Shown: positions 47,462 through 63,875 of the stretch, one piece after another | How the letters are laid out: each line of letters opens with the position of its first letter | How positions within the stretch are numbered: the stretch's first letter is position 1 | NCBI GenBank assembly: GCA_037957365.1 | Contig: JARHVA010005487.1 | Span: forward strand, 207,501-271,500 | Direction of reading: 5' to 3' | From: Torreya grandis | Taxonomy: Eukaryota > Streptophyta > Pinopsida > Cupressales > Taxaceae | DNA length: 64,000 nt | Made by a program: the position numbers and the translations under genes | The notes under the pieces: model-generated | The model's database searches: none | Seen by the model: only the letters and a program-made list of their open reading frames with translations | What the model was told of the DNA's origin: nothing

Positions 47462-47770
47462 TGGAATAATAAAATTCAATTTATTCCAACATGAAAAACA
47501 TTATAAAGCTTCATATTTATACAATAAAATGAAATTTTAATAGTTCCTATGAAATAGGAAAGATAAAATTAAAGTAAATAAAAAATATCTCAAATATTAC
47601 ATGGGAATTACAAAATACCAAGATTAAATGATATTCGATATTTACTAACCTAAATAACCCAACAACCTATCTATGGTAAAAAAAACTATCTATTGATTAC
47701 TAATTACAAATAACAATAATTAATTAATTATTACTTATTGATTTATAGTGGTGAATTAAACACCTAAATA
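47462..47770 (-). repeat. 3' LTR of the small copia
   Basis: Shares with the second copy the attcctatgaaataggaaagataaaa-like block and the ttactaacctaaataacccaa block. The end next to the polypurine tract differs from the other copy, so this edge is uncertain by about ten bases. Confidence 0.75.
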
Positions 47771-47789
47771 TTCCTCCCTTAGTTTATCA

Positions 47790-48700
47790 TTGTCTCAAGT
47801 GAACAATTGAAAAAATCTTTGAATGCCTCTAATTTTTCCTATGCAGGTGCTTTAGTAAAAAAATTTGAATGTTGTTGATCTATAAATAAATACTAGAGAT
47901 GGATGTTGTTTCAAACATGTTCATGGATGAAATTAAGTTTCACCTCAATATGTTACTATGCTCATGAAATACTATATTACGAACAAGCTTCACTACTCCT
48001 TCATTGTCTACATGAAGAATTGATGGTTGATTCTCTGGTAATCCAAATCCTTCAAGTATACATTTGAGCTAAATTAAATCATAGATATATCCTCTTGAAT
48101 CATGATATTATAATTTTGTGGAGGATCTTGAAACACAATTTTTACTCTTACTCCCCTATGATATTAGTCTAGATCCCAAAAAGAATACAAATCCTAAAGT
48201 GGATTTCCTATCATCATTATTCCCTACATGATCCGAATTTGAGTATCTTATCACGAAGAAGTTATCATTCTTCTTGTATTCTAGGTCAAATTCCATAGTT
48301 CCTCTTATGTAACTCAATACTGGCTTTGCTACTTTCTAGTGACTGATCTTAGGCTCTTACATGAACCTTGAGAGATAAATGATAGCATAGTTGATGTCTA
48401 GCCTAGTGTAGGTCTGGTAAATGAGACTCCCCATCAACTATTAATATAGACTTGCATTTATCTATGGTGATGGATCTACTTGAGATACCTTAAGTTTTAT
48501 CTCCATAGGTGTGGCAATTGGTTTGCTATCCATCATTTAAAATTTCTTAAGTGTTGTCCTAGCATATTTGAGTTGAGATATAAAAATGTGATTTTCTCTA
48601 TGCCAAACTTCTAAGCCAAGACAACAATTTAGAAGATCAAGATCTATCATGTCGAATGATAAATTTAAAAACTCCAAAATTGTTGCATGGGCATCCAATG
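47790..48700 (-). pseudogene. Copia RT C-terminus and RNase H relic
   Basis: Minus strand, read from 48600: an ISQLKYA piece, MMDSKPIATPME, then GSLIYLTYTRLDISYAI, the RSTLGFVFFLGS block near 48185 and LHVDNEGVVKLVRNIVFHE near 48020-47960. These are the conserved end of copia pol in the expected order. Most lie in one frame with scattered stops, so decay is moderate. The tail after the FHE motif is broken. Confidence 0.8.
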
Positions 48701-48798
48701 TTAACCATATGTTTCAACTTTATTTCATTCAAAAAAATAATCAAGCACTCATAGAAAATGACAATCATATGTTACAACAGATGTGATAATAGATCTTT

Positions 48799-49107
48799 TA
48801 GAATAATAAAATTTGATTTATTTCAACATGAAATACATTATAGAGATTCATATTTATACATGAAAATGAGCTCATAATAATTCCTATGAAATAGGAAAGA
48901 TAAAACCAAAGTAAATAGAAAAGATTCAAAATATTACATGGGAGTTACAAAATACTAAGATGAAATGATAATTGATATTTACTAACCTAAATAACCCAAA
49001 AAAATATTTATGGTAAATAATCATATACTAATTACAAGTAACAATAAGTAATTAATTATTACATATTTATTTATAATGGTAAATTAATCACCTTAATAGG
49101 AATAACA
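48799..49107 (-). repeat. 5' LTR of the small copia
   Basis: On the minus strand it starts TGTTATTCC at 49107. On the plus strand its end is tagaataat in place of the expected TG, one base changed. The matching primer-binding site, which should precede 48799 on the plus strand, is too diverged to recognise. Confidence 0.75.
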
Positions 49108-49112
49108 TCTTG

Positions 49113-50859
49113 AAAAATCTGGAGAAAAGGATAATCTTTGATGAAAGGTTCCTTTGATTCCTCCATCTCATTTATCTTCACACTAAATGTTTGGCACTCT
49201 TTTTATGTGTTTTCTTCAACTAAATTATTGAAAGCTATCTAAATTTGAGCTCTCTCTTTGCTTCCTAAATCTATGTTTGATTACCCAAATCATCTAGACA
49301 TTTAACCTTTTTAAGTAGATAATCTACCTTAGCTTTATGTTGATCTAACTAGTTTACTGCTAGGATTATGTCATATGACCTTATTAGATATACAAAAAGA
49401 TTCACTACCATAGTGAATTCAGGTAGTTTGCTCTCAACTTCAACCAAATATTTATCAACCTTGACCTTAGACTCATTAACGTATTGAACTATCTATGCAT
49501 TTTCCATAACTCCATATTTTTTAGACAACTTGTTAAGCATTTTATGATTAATAAAACATTCAATATCTCTTATTTCAATTAAAATTTTATGACCAAATAA
49601 AGTATCTAATATCTCAATAAGAGAAGCCTAAAACTCAACTTGATGATTGTTAATAGTTGCATGAATTCTCTAATGAAAAGATCCTTATTGTGGAATAGAA
49701 CCTTTATTCTTAACATCTAATTTTTTACAATTGCATTCCCTAGTGTAATTATCACCTCCACATATGAATCATCTCGCAAATGGTCCTTTCCTACCAAATT
49801 GCTGATTTTCCTTGAAACCTCTCTTGAAACTATTTCCCTATTTCCTATTTCATGAATCACTACTAAACTTTTCATTTTGATTCTATAATTGATTTTTAGA
49901 GTTTCCACTCCTTTTCTAATTCTTATTTTTTAAAGTCATTTTGGGACCTCCAAACTTTTTCTTGAATTTCTCTCTAACTTGAGCAAGCAACTTTAGTTTT
50001 TTCTCCTAGTTTACTGTCTTTTCAAAGACATGATTCATAATAGATGGACCATGCACATCCACCTCACATCCAATTTGGGGTTTTAATCCCATAATGAATT
50101 TACTGATACAAAACTTCTCATATGCCTAATACTTGAGAACATACTTTAGTATATTGGTGAATTGTTCCCAATATTCATTCATTGAAATATCTCTTTGCTT
50201 CAGACATGAAAATCTATCAACTTCTAATCAAAATAGATTTGGGGAAACCATAGTGATCTAAAAAATCTCACGAATTATTCTCACATGGTTGTAGTAGAGT
50301 TAAGATTCATCTCTAATTTATTGTTTTCCCACCACATTATTGCTTTACCAACCAAATTTTAGGATCCCCAAACTACTTTTATAACTTTAGTTTAATTATA
50401 AATCTTGAAATACTTTTCCATCTTAGTTATCCACACTTTTGCTCTATCTCACAAAATGGTTCCATTGAACTTGGGTGGATTAACTTTATTAATGTCTCAT
50501 GCAAGCTCAAAAACTACACGTGTTCTCTCATCTTGAGGTACCTCCTCTTGCCTATGTTCCTAAGAAACTTATTGCTTATTACGATGTTCTTCAGTTTCAT
50601 TATGGTTATTTTCCTCAACATGGCCATGAACTTCCTAATCAATGGAAACTATTTGGTCCCTAGTCTCACTCATGGCTACAAGAATCTAATCAAACTTTGT
50701 AGATTGTTTAATGACAAACTAATTTGGGTAAACTAGAGGGATAACATTATTGGTATTAGATGTACCCTCATCATCTAGCCTTCAACATGACATTATTATT
50801 TATAAATATATAATAATAATACATTAGTGGACTCATTAGGTCCAATATTTTTAACCTAT
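49113..50859 (-). pseudogene. Tekay gag-protease relic
   Basis: This is the region between the primer-binding site and the copia insertion, where gag and protease should lie. The minus-strand open stretch at 49908-49717 covers the basic region and a damaged zinc-knuckle area (a CGGDNYTRE-like piece near 49760 in a neighbouring frame). Other gag traces are heavily broken. A plus-strand open frame at 50533-50736 has no recognisable domain and is treated as chance. Confidence 0.55.
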
Positions 50860-50871
50860 CTCTGATATCAC
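50860..50871 (-). other. Degenerate primer-binding site of the Tekay element
   Basis: The minus strand reads tgatatcagaga two bases inside the right LTR. It differs from the tRNA-iMet site tggtatcagagc at two positions. It confirms that the right LTR is the 5' LTR and that the element is on the minus strand. Confidence 0.75.
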
Positions 50872-50905
50872 AATGTAACAACCCCTCAAGATTAACTAAA
50901 ACTAA

Positions 50906-50906
<1 letters not shown>

Positions 50907-50953
<47 letters not shown>

Positions 50954-50954
50954 T
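50907..50954. repeat. (ATT)n microsatellite
   Basis: About 16 uninterrupted units in the right Tekay LTR. The left LTR has only a T run at the same place, so it expanded after insertion. Confidence 0.95.
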
Positions 50955-52411
50955 TCAAACTTAGTAGTAAAATTACTTTGGCACTAATGATCCTTAACTA
51001 AATACAAAATTTAAAGTAAACTATGATATTAACCAACATGTTAAGTGTTTGATTCATTTTCACTAATGATCATTAATAAAAAATGGTGATTTAATTTCAC
51101 AAGACCAACATATTAAAGTACAAAATTATCCAAGTTAATAATTAAGTCATTATTGATTAAATAGTTCAACAAGTACAAATATATACAACCAACTACTACT
51201 ATTATAAAATTAACATCAAATAGTACAAGCATACAATATTACATATCAAAATATTATATTATAAATATGTAATATTCGATAAGACATATGAGTCTCAATG
51301 AATTTGTTAATATCCAAAAATAATCATTAGTAAAGCCTCTATCGATTGACTACTAAAAGGGGAGGGAGAGTATCATCTGAGTGTTTTTCTACACCAACCA
51401 TAGACCATTGATACCCTAAGCAATATACCAATAAGAAAATGTACCTCTCTTCATGGATGGGATAATATTGATAGTGTAGAAATTGAGAAAGTCAACTAGA
51501 AACCCATATATTGTAAGATAACTATCACATACAACATATCATAAAGAAAAACATTCTAATATGATATCATGCTATACATGAAACCTAAATCAAAAAAGTT
51601 AAATGATAAATTTCAAACCATAAATATTACTTTGGCCAAAGTTTTAATACAGTTTTTCTAATCTCAAGATCATTCAAATTCATAAACACTTAACTCATTT
51701 AAATAACCTCTTTCTAATTATTAGTGGCACTAAGTAAATCGGTCCATCTCACCTACTTTATTAGAGTCAATAATATTGGATTTATTCATACTTAAACTAT
51801 ATTTAAATATATAGATTCAAATAATAGACTTAAATATAAAATGCCACAATAAAAAATAATACAAGGAAATCTTTATTAACCAAATTCTTCATCTCATTCT
51901 TCTAACTAATATAAACCAACTAACTGTAATTATATAAAGCCTTATAGACAAAACAATTGATTTAATTATCATATAAACAATAGTAATATTCATTTATTTC
52001 ACTATCATAATTTATGATATTTTAAATACAAACCAAATTTTCATCTTGGTTTAGATTTTTCATAAAATACAAATCAATACATATAAAATTATATGTTCCC
52101 AAAATAACTATATAAACCCCCAAAATTATTTTATATTAAAAAGCCCTTTTTTAGTTTAAAAATAACTACCATTAATTATTCATATAATAATTACCATCAT
52201 ACAAATTATTATGCAAATAAATTCAAACTAAATTTTAATACCAATGAAGACTCATATTCTATCCACATTAACACATACAGGTTTATGTTTATAATCATAC
52301 TCAAAAGAGATTATATGTTCTAAGTAATACTTAATTACCAATACAAGAATATACAACCTAGTAAAATGTCATTTAGTAATAATCCTCAATTCTATTTATG
52401 TATAAAAATTA

Positions 52412-52414
52412 TAA

Positions 52415-52441
<27 letters not shown>
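52412..52441. repeat. (CA)n microsatellite
   Basis: About 14 units in the right Tekay LTR. Confidence 0.9.
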
Positions 52442-52445
<4 letters not shown>

Positions 52446-54896
52446 AATATATGTATGTATGTATTCAAAAATCATTCAAAAATTTAAGTCCTCAATCATA
52501 TATAAATAGTTCAATTCAATTTTACAATCATAAGTATAAAATAGAATATCTTGTTATAACAAAATAATAGTTACGAGATCGATTGTTATATACTAGTTAA
52601 TCTTCAAACTATATAAATCACTTAGAATTTATTTATATAATAAAGTGTTTATTTTGACTAATTATAGTCATTGATACATTTAAAAATATTAAAACCATTA
52701 AAACCAACATCATAGTTTAGGTTTGACTTTCACTCATATTACCACAATTGAACCATATAATCAAAACTTGATTGAATATTTTAAGAAAGCACAGTTGTAA
52801 TAACCTACCCCAAATTTTCCAAAATTCTTTTTGAATCAAACACTAAACAAAACCCTAAATTAGTATGTATTTTAACATTTTAGGAATAATATACACATCC
52901 ATAGTTGTATAATCAATTTTTCAACTTACACAACCTTTTATAATGGTAGATTTATAGTTCATTTTTACACAACCTTGTGGATGGGTCAAGGCCATCCCTA
53001 GGGTCATTTACGAATGAACCCTTTTTTATAAATGTCTTGTAAAGTCTTAAAAATCCAATCAACTAAATACCATTAAAAAAACATAATTTTCCTCATAACC
53101 TAAACTTTAATATCAAACTGAAATCACAGTAGTTTGTTATAATAAACCATAATAGTACATCAAAGACAACAAATATTTGAAACAAAAAATCATAAGAAAT
53201 CAACTCTACAGCTAATTATGACTATTCTTTTCTAAAATAAACAAAATATTAACCCTAGTTATCCACCATTAACAAATGTGACCAATGCACAATTATTCAT
53301 AATTAAAATAGGTTTTATATGTATGTGACCCTACAGATGGGTTGTACCCATCCTCAAGGCCATATGCATATACTACCCTATATATTTTTTTAATTTTATA
53401 TACAAAAAACCAAATAACTAACTTTAAAAAATAAACATCTCCACCATATCAAGTCACATTGAAAAATGGTAACCAAAATTTTATTTTAAGAAAACCCTAC
53501 CTTAAACACAAAACCAAATAGAGTAAAATCCAAAAATAATCTCTACCAAAATATCCTTGACCTATCCTCTTCCATATATCTTCCTTTATTTCTAACTTGC
53601 ATTCTAAACCCCAAAAAATACTCCAAAACATTGGCTCTCCACTAAACAAATCTCTAGTTCCATCAATATTTTCCCAAAATTCTTGCATGCTAACTTGCTA
53701 AAAAACTCTCGATAGTCAATTTAACCAATATAAAAACAATCATGACCAAACCATGCAACTAAAAAAACTTGACCAAGCTTCACATTATGTCTTGAAGTGT
53801 CTAAAACCATTAGTTTTAAAAACCTAAATTCCTTGAATATTCTAAATCAATTTATTCATGTTAATCATTAAGGTTTAAAAGAGGGAATTTGACTAAATAA
53901 AAAAATAATGCCTTAATCAAAACTTCAAACCTAGTATATGATAATCCATTGAGATTTTTAATATACAATATGCCTTTGATTAATACAAATATACCTTGAT
54001 TTAATTTTTAAAACCTTGACTAGATCAAACTTAGTATAAGTAAAACCATCAATTGATAATATTATCAATCCCTTTACATTATAAACTATGACTTCAATTT
54101 AATCCAAAATGATCCTAATATTAGTCCACAAACCTTATAATTTATAAATCTAATTTATAAAATAACATCTTAATTACTTTACATAACATGTCAACATGGT
54201 ACTCAAACCAGATATTACTAGTCATAAGTGTAATTTTTGACAATATAATGGAATAAAACTTTGTATCATAGAAATATCATACAAGTACATCAAATCACAA
54301 GTCATTATGATAGTATACATGGATTGTAGCCAAATAAAATTTTAAATTATGCAAGCACATCCTAGATACTTCATTACGAGTTTAAGAAATATGCAATATT
54401 GATAACATTACAAATCAAAGAAACATGTCATTACTATGATGCATGATGAAATATAATAATATTAATTAAATAATAATTAACAATTATAATTCTAATCTAA
54501 GTGGTGTGTGTATGGTTCCTATATCATTCTCTCATCCCCACTTTTCTCCATCTTATCCATCCTCTCTGATGATACCCTCCCTCGATCATACTTAGGAGGG
54601 TGGATTCCATCCTATATCCACTTTAGTAAAATGAATAATAGTTAGACCATATCATAAAATAATCATAATAAACTATAACTAAATATAGTACATAATCATA
54701 ATAAAAATATATCATAACAAAATATGAACATATAACATCAAGTTAACTATCATGATCACAAGTAATAAATAATAGTATACAATTAACATATTACTAATCT
54801 AATCACTTAACACATTAAGTTAACCAATCACTAACCACAAAATATAGTAATTAACATATTAATGAGTCTATAGGAAAATTCAGATATAACAAAACC

Positions 54897-59539
<4,643 letters not shown>

Positions 59540-61200
59540 TTAAAGAGGAATCCCAAGAGCCATCCTAAGATTTTATTTATGGAAAAGGGTTTTTTCTTAT
59601 TGATTTCACCAAAAAAGAATATTTCGAAAATACTATGATGTGTGACCCTTAGTTTTTGGTAAAATACAATCTATTTATAAAAAATGGTGTCCAATGGTTT
59701 GTCCTAAATGGGAGAGGCTTAATGATTCCCCATATGGGTTAGGATTATAGGATTTCCACTAGAATACTAGGAAGTATAAGTGTTTGCAAGGATTTATAAG
59801 TCCTTTGGATAATTGATAGAAATTGTCTCAGTTATTAAATATATGAAAAGGTTTATTTTTTATAGTTTTGTGTTTATACTTCCATGGATAATACCATTCC
59901 ACCATAAATCAATCTAGTGTCTACTTATGGGGAATAAAATCAAGTAATATAATATGAGAATAAGATGGTGTTATGTCAAACTTTCCATAGGCTAGGGCAT
60001 AATTCTAAGGGATGATAATTAATGAATAAGTAAAAAATGAAAGGTAAGAGTAAGTAATAAACCAATAAATATATTAACCAATAACCCATCAATATTGAGG
60101 ATGAATTTAGTGGGGAAAATATCACAGACTAGTCTAAGAGGGAAGAAGGAAATAACATTGGGGATAGAAAATGACCCAAAACTAGAGGGGAACAAGAAAT
60201 GGTCACCAAAGTATATAATATAATAATATTGAGCTATTAATTCATATTAAAACCACATGGTTTGAATTTGGTCAATTTTAGAAGAAGTAAAATTAAGGAT
60301 CAGAGGAAAAGGGTATAATAGTAAGAGTAGAAAGTAATCATATTAGCCAAAATAAAGTCTCTTTCTAAAGAGTCTAATCAGTTAACATCTCCCTAAAAGC
60401 TATAAAATTTTACAAATATGGATAAAAGTGAAGTATATAAGTATAATATATTTCACACCCTTGAGGAGATGAAGGTGACTTCTCCCAATGAACTTAATAA
60501 ATCCAAATTGTTGGAAGACAACTAAGATCCAAGAGCTATAAAGATTTATTTTATAAAGGATGAAGAGTTTTTTCCTTGTTCACTTTCTCAAGGTATGGGT
60601 TTTATCTCCCTAGATCCCAAATAAAAATTTACTAATATACAAACATGTAATATTAATAAATCAGTGTAATTGGAAGGTGAACCAAAAAATAAAGATGAAG
60701 ACCTACAATAATGGAAATAAGAACCAAAAATAGTTGTGGTGATTGCCAATAGAATCCAAATAACTTTGAAAATTAGAGGATCTAAGAGTCCAAACAAATA
60801 AATAAAATGAAGGTAAATCCCTAGAATACAAGGGGTCCTAATAACATTAAACAATTATATGGTAGTAAGGTATTTAAGGAAGAATCTTAGACCCAAAATC
60901 TTAATGATTCAATAAATCAATATGCCAAAAAAACCTCTTAATAAAATAAAGGATAATATATGAATTAAGGTAGAGGGAGTAGTTATGATCTCTAAAGGAG
61001 CATTAGGAGGGTTAGATATTCTATGGGATTTTATATTTCCTTAATCTATATTGCATATAGGGATATGTGTGGTTACTTGTGGCTTACTTACCTTTCATAT
61101 TATCTTATTGAAATTATGTATGTTCATAGTTTGGTCACCCTATTTAATAACCATGGTTATGAAGAGTATGTATAGGAGGTAGTGGTTAGTATTTTATCAT
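59540..61200 (+). pseudogene. Decayed LINE: ORF1 (DUF4283 and zinc knuckle) and traces of endonuclease
   Basis: One plus-strand frame from about 59581 to 60015 reads GKGFFLIDFTKKEYFE, then KYNLFIKNGVQWF, then FCVYTSMDNTIPP and YENKMVLCQTFHRLGHNSKG before TGA. This matches the order of DUF4283 blocks and the zinc knuckle in plant LINE ORF1, with about nine stops but no frameshift. In the knuckle the second cysteine is phenylalanine and the last is replaced by the TGA at 60013. Further on, near 60995-61030, SKGALGGLDILWD resembles the endonuclease block that reads GGLAILW in relatives, and later endonuclease traces continue in another frame near 61080-61170. No ends or duplication could be defined. 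Confidence 0.6.
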
Positions 61201-62248
61201 CATATTGTGAATTAATTTTTTATTACATTGTTGTGGAGTTTTCCCCCTCAAAGCATTTGAGTCAAATTATTAATTATTCTATTGTTTTATTGATTATTGT
61301 TGTGAATATGATTATTCTACTCTCAATTATTTGATATATTATTTCATTATTGCAAACCATCTAAGTAATTTAATTACAATTGGTAAAATAACATTGATTT
61401 TTACAATTTTTGTCTTTATTTTTTAGATTTGGTGTTGTAATTATCTAAATATTTAATGGATCAAATATTTGACATAACTTATGATCTAGGAAGAATTTAA
61501 TTTTTTTTTACACAATAGTATTGTTTGAAGTTTTTTTAAGTTTGTATTTTTTTTCACACCCTTATGCAAATTAGTAGCCATTATATTATTATAGGTGAGA
61601 TTATCATAGTGATATAATCTACTATTACACATTTTAAATCCAAAAACTTCCATCCTATCATTTGTGCAAGGATTTCCCTAACACATGAATATGGGAAAGA
61701 TCGAGACACTGTAAAAAAATCCTCATAAGGTGTTTCAATAAATTTCAGCTTATTATTAGAAAGGGAAAATAAGAAACTAAGTATGTGTATGGCTAGAAAA
61801 CCTATTTTATTATGTGCATGTAAAATTATAAGATTGTGAAGAAATCCTCTTTGGCTTGGGAAGATGACCTGTAGATAAGAAAACACTAAAGTAAATTTCT
61901 TTGTTAGATAGATGGTTAAGTAGATTGCATAGTGATAGCTAGATCTTAGAAGTAAGAGCTTCCTCAGGCACTATCAATCCACATGTTTTAAACAATTAAG
62001 TTATTTAAAAAAATATAAATTACTTGCATCAATAATCAAAAGTAGTAAAATTGAACACAAGAATACTTGCTTAAGAAATAGACTATAAATGATTAAAATA
62101 GTGATTAAGTTAATTAATACTAGTGCTAGATGGTTTGGGTGTGCTTAAAAAAATCAATTAGGGGCCTATGAATAGGCAAGGACATAGATAATTAAACTTG
62201 ATTAGGGGTAGGTGGGTAAAAGCATCTTACTAGAATTTGTTACCACAG

Positions 62249-62362
62249 TGACCATCAATGATTTGGTTTACCATCAGTGGTTAAGGTGACCATCGATAGT
62301 CAAGGTGACCATTGGTAGTTGGATAGACTATCAGTGGTTGAGATGACCATAAATGGTTACTA
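62249..62362. repeat. Six-unit tandem array, exact 19-bp step, palindromic core
   Basis: Cores start at 62251, 62270, 62289, 62308, 62327 and 62346, each exactly 19 bp apart. The consensus is about GTGACCATCGATGGTTAAG with the palindrome ACCATCGATGGT at its centre. Units differ from each other at several bases, so the array is old, yet it has no insertions or deletions. Confidence 0.85.
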
Positions 62363-62881
62363 TGGGTAGATATGGGTTGTTAATAGGCTAATTAATAAGA
62401 TCATAAAGTGGGATTCTAAGAGTTGGGTTGGTATTGGACTGGATGTGAAAATCAAATAAAGTAATTTAATACTAAAATCAAATACTTATCTTATATAAGG
62501 ATGATTAGGTGATTGATTGAGGAAGTTAGCTCATTGATGGAGTCTGATGTGATTCTAGTAGAGTAACATTATTTGGTACTTTAGTGGAGCTATGGTGGCA
62601 AGTTGGCTCTCTAACATGGTAGCTGGTTCACTAGATTATTGATGATGATTAACCTATAAAAGATAATTTTGGATGAAAAATCTCTTGATAACAATTTTAT
62701 ATGCCTTTCACCTCTTTGTTCCACTCTTCTTATATGCAAGGCTAGAGAGTTACAATAAGACATGGATTGGGCTTCCTAATTATAACTCATACATGTAATG
62801 GCTTGTAACTAGGTTTAGATGAGTTATTTTTATAAAATCAAGGTTAAGGGGATTGTATGTTAGTGGTTAAAAGGTAGACCT

Positions 62882-62935
62882 TGACCATCAATAGTCAAGG
62901 TGGCTATTAGTGATCAATTTGACCATTTATAATTG
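62882..62935. repeat. Second cluster of the 19-bp repeat, three units
   Basis: Cores at 62884, 62903 and 62922, again 19 bp apart (accatcaatagt, gctattagtgat, accatttataat). It is the same family as the array at 62249, with more decay. Confidence 0.7.
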
Positions 62936-63823
62936 AGGGTGAAAGGTCAAATTGGGTAAAAGTTAGGGTAAATTTAGTTTGGTTAGACTAACTCTAGTTA
63001 GGTTTAATTAGTGGTTAGATGGTTAGATTCATCCTAAGAGGGTCCCAAGGTGGTCAAGGTAATTATGAAATTTATAATCACAATGTGAAGATTTATGGTG
63101 TCTATATTTTTCCCATTTTTATTATACAGCTTAAATCAACAAGCTATAAAATAAAAACTAATGCTAGTCAAAATCCTAGTTGCCTCGAGTATGGGAGGAG
63201 GTGTTCCCCCTCAAAACATGAGGAAATGAGGTAAAGAAGAATAAAATTTAGGTGTGATAAGTTGGGTGAAGTTGGTGGAAAATGTAAATGATAGGTTGGG
63301 TACTAGAGAAAAATAGACATGTAAAGTACAAAAAAAGGTATGATAGCCAAGATCATGCATAAACTAGGTTGACATAGTTTGAAACAATAAAGGTCAGTGG
63401 TAGGAGTATAATAGAAAAGTGGACTATGTGACCATATTTAGGTGTGGTGTTTGGGTACATTATCATTTCTTTGAAGTGATGTTTATTTTTTGGTTGGTAT
63501 CCAAGGTAGCAAGTACTCCTAGTGAAAACATAAACTAGTTAAGTATCACAGGCATCCAAGGTAAGAAGTGTTTATGACAAGACAAGCAAGTTAGGTAAGT
63601 ATGAGGTGGTGTAAGTTCAAAATGGTTAACATGGAAATGTTATCACTATGGTAAAATAATCAAGAAAAAAGTGTCATAAAATGTGTGTTACATGGGCAAA
63701 AATAGACCAACAGTGAGGTAACAAGGCGGTTAGGGTGGATAGAGAAGGTAATCTCCATGGGTGGGTAAGTTAATTTAAGTCTACTTAAAGATGGATATCT
63801 AAAGGTAAGATCATAAAAAGAGT

Positions 63824-63875
63824 GGACCATTTGACCATCGATGGTTAGGTTCCCTAAGGGAAACCATTGATGGTA
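63824..63875. repeat. Further copies of the ACCATCGATGGT motif
   Basis: accatttgaccatcgatggt at 63826-63845 includes one perfect palindrome (63834-63845), and accattgatggt lies at 63863-63874. The spacing is 8 and 29 bp, so this is not in step with a 19-bp array. Confidence 0.6.

Larger units (their letters stand above)
47462..49107 (-). mobile_element. Small, internally deleted copia inside the Tekay element
   Basis: Two direct repeats of about 300 bp (47462-47770 and 48799-49107) enclose about 1.0 kb, with tcttg on both sides. The 3' end of copia pol lies between them on the minus strand. Gag, protease, integrase and most of RT are absent. A purine-rich tract (minus strand aagggaggaa) adjoins the left LTR at about 47770-47780. 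LTRs differ by roughly 15% by eye. The element interrupts the Tekay gag-pol connection ahead of RT. Confidence 0.8.
50874..54891 (-). repeat. Right (5') Tekay LTR, uninterrupted, 4018 bp
   Basis: Starts tgtaacaacccctc and ends tataaca. It is the intact reference that reveals the two insertions in the left LTR. It contains an ATT microsatellite (50907-50954) and a CA repeat (52412-52441). The minus-strand open frame 53497-53688 (63 codons) corresponds to 37102-37287 in the left LTR; the shared C-terminal residues suggest only common ancestry. Confidence 0.9.
28723..54896 (-). mobile_element. Tekay/Del-like gypsy chromovirus with ~4-kb LTRs, containing three further insertions
   Basis: The outer LTRs start tgtaacaacccct (28728 and 50874) and end in aaca (44605 and 54891). 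The same five bases, aaacc, flank the whole (28723-28727 and 54892-54896). The right LTR is 4018 bp. The left is split by a 5.5-kb insertion and by a LINE but adds up to about 4.2 kb. The internal region (44606-50873) is on the minus strand, with primer-binding site at 50860-50871, gag and protease, RT, RNase H, integrase with GPY/F-type motif, and a chromovirus C-terminus. A small copia interrupts it. LTR copies differ by roughly 15-20% by eye, so the insertion is old. Every domain is broken. Confidence 0.9.

Noticed and set aside
62249..62362. Short regular repeats as a possible CRISPR array
   Set aside because: The unit is 19 bp with no separate unique spacers, the palindrome lies within each unit, there are no cas genes, and the setting is a plant genome.
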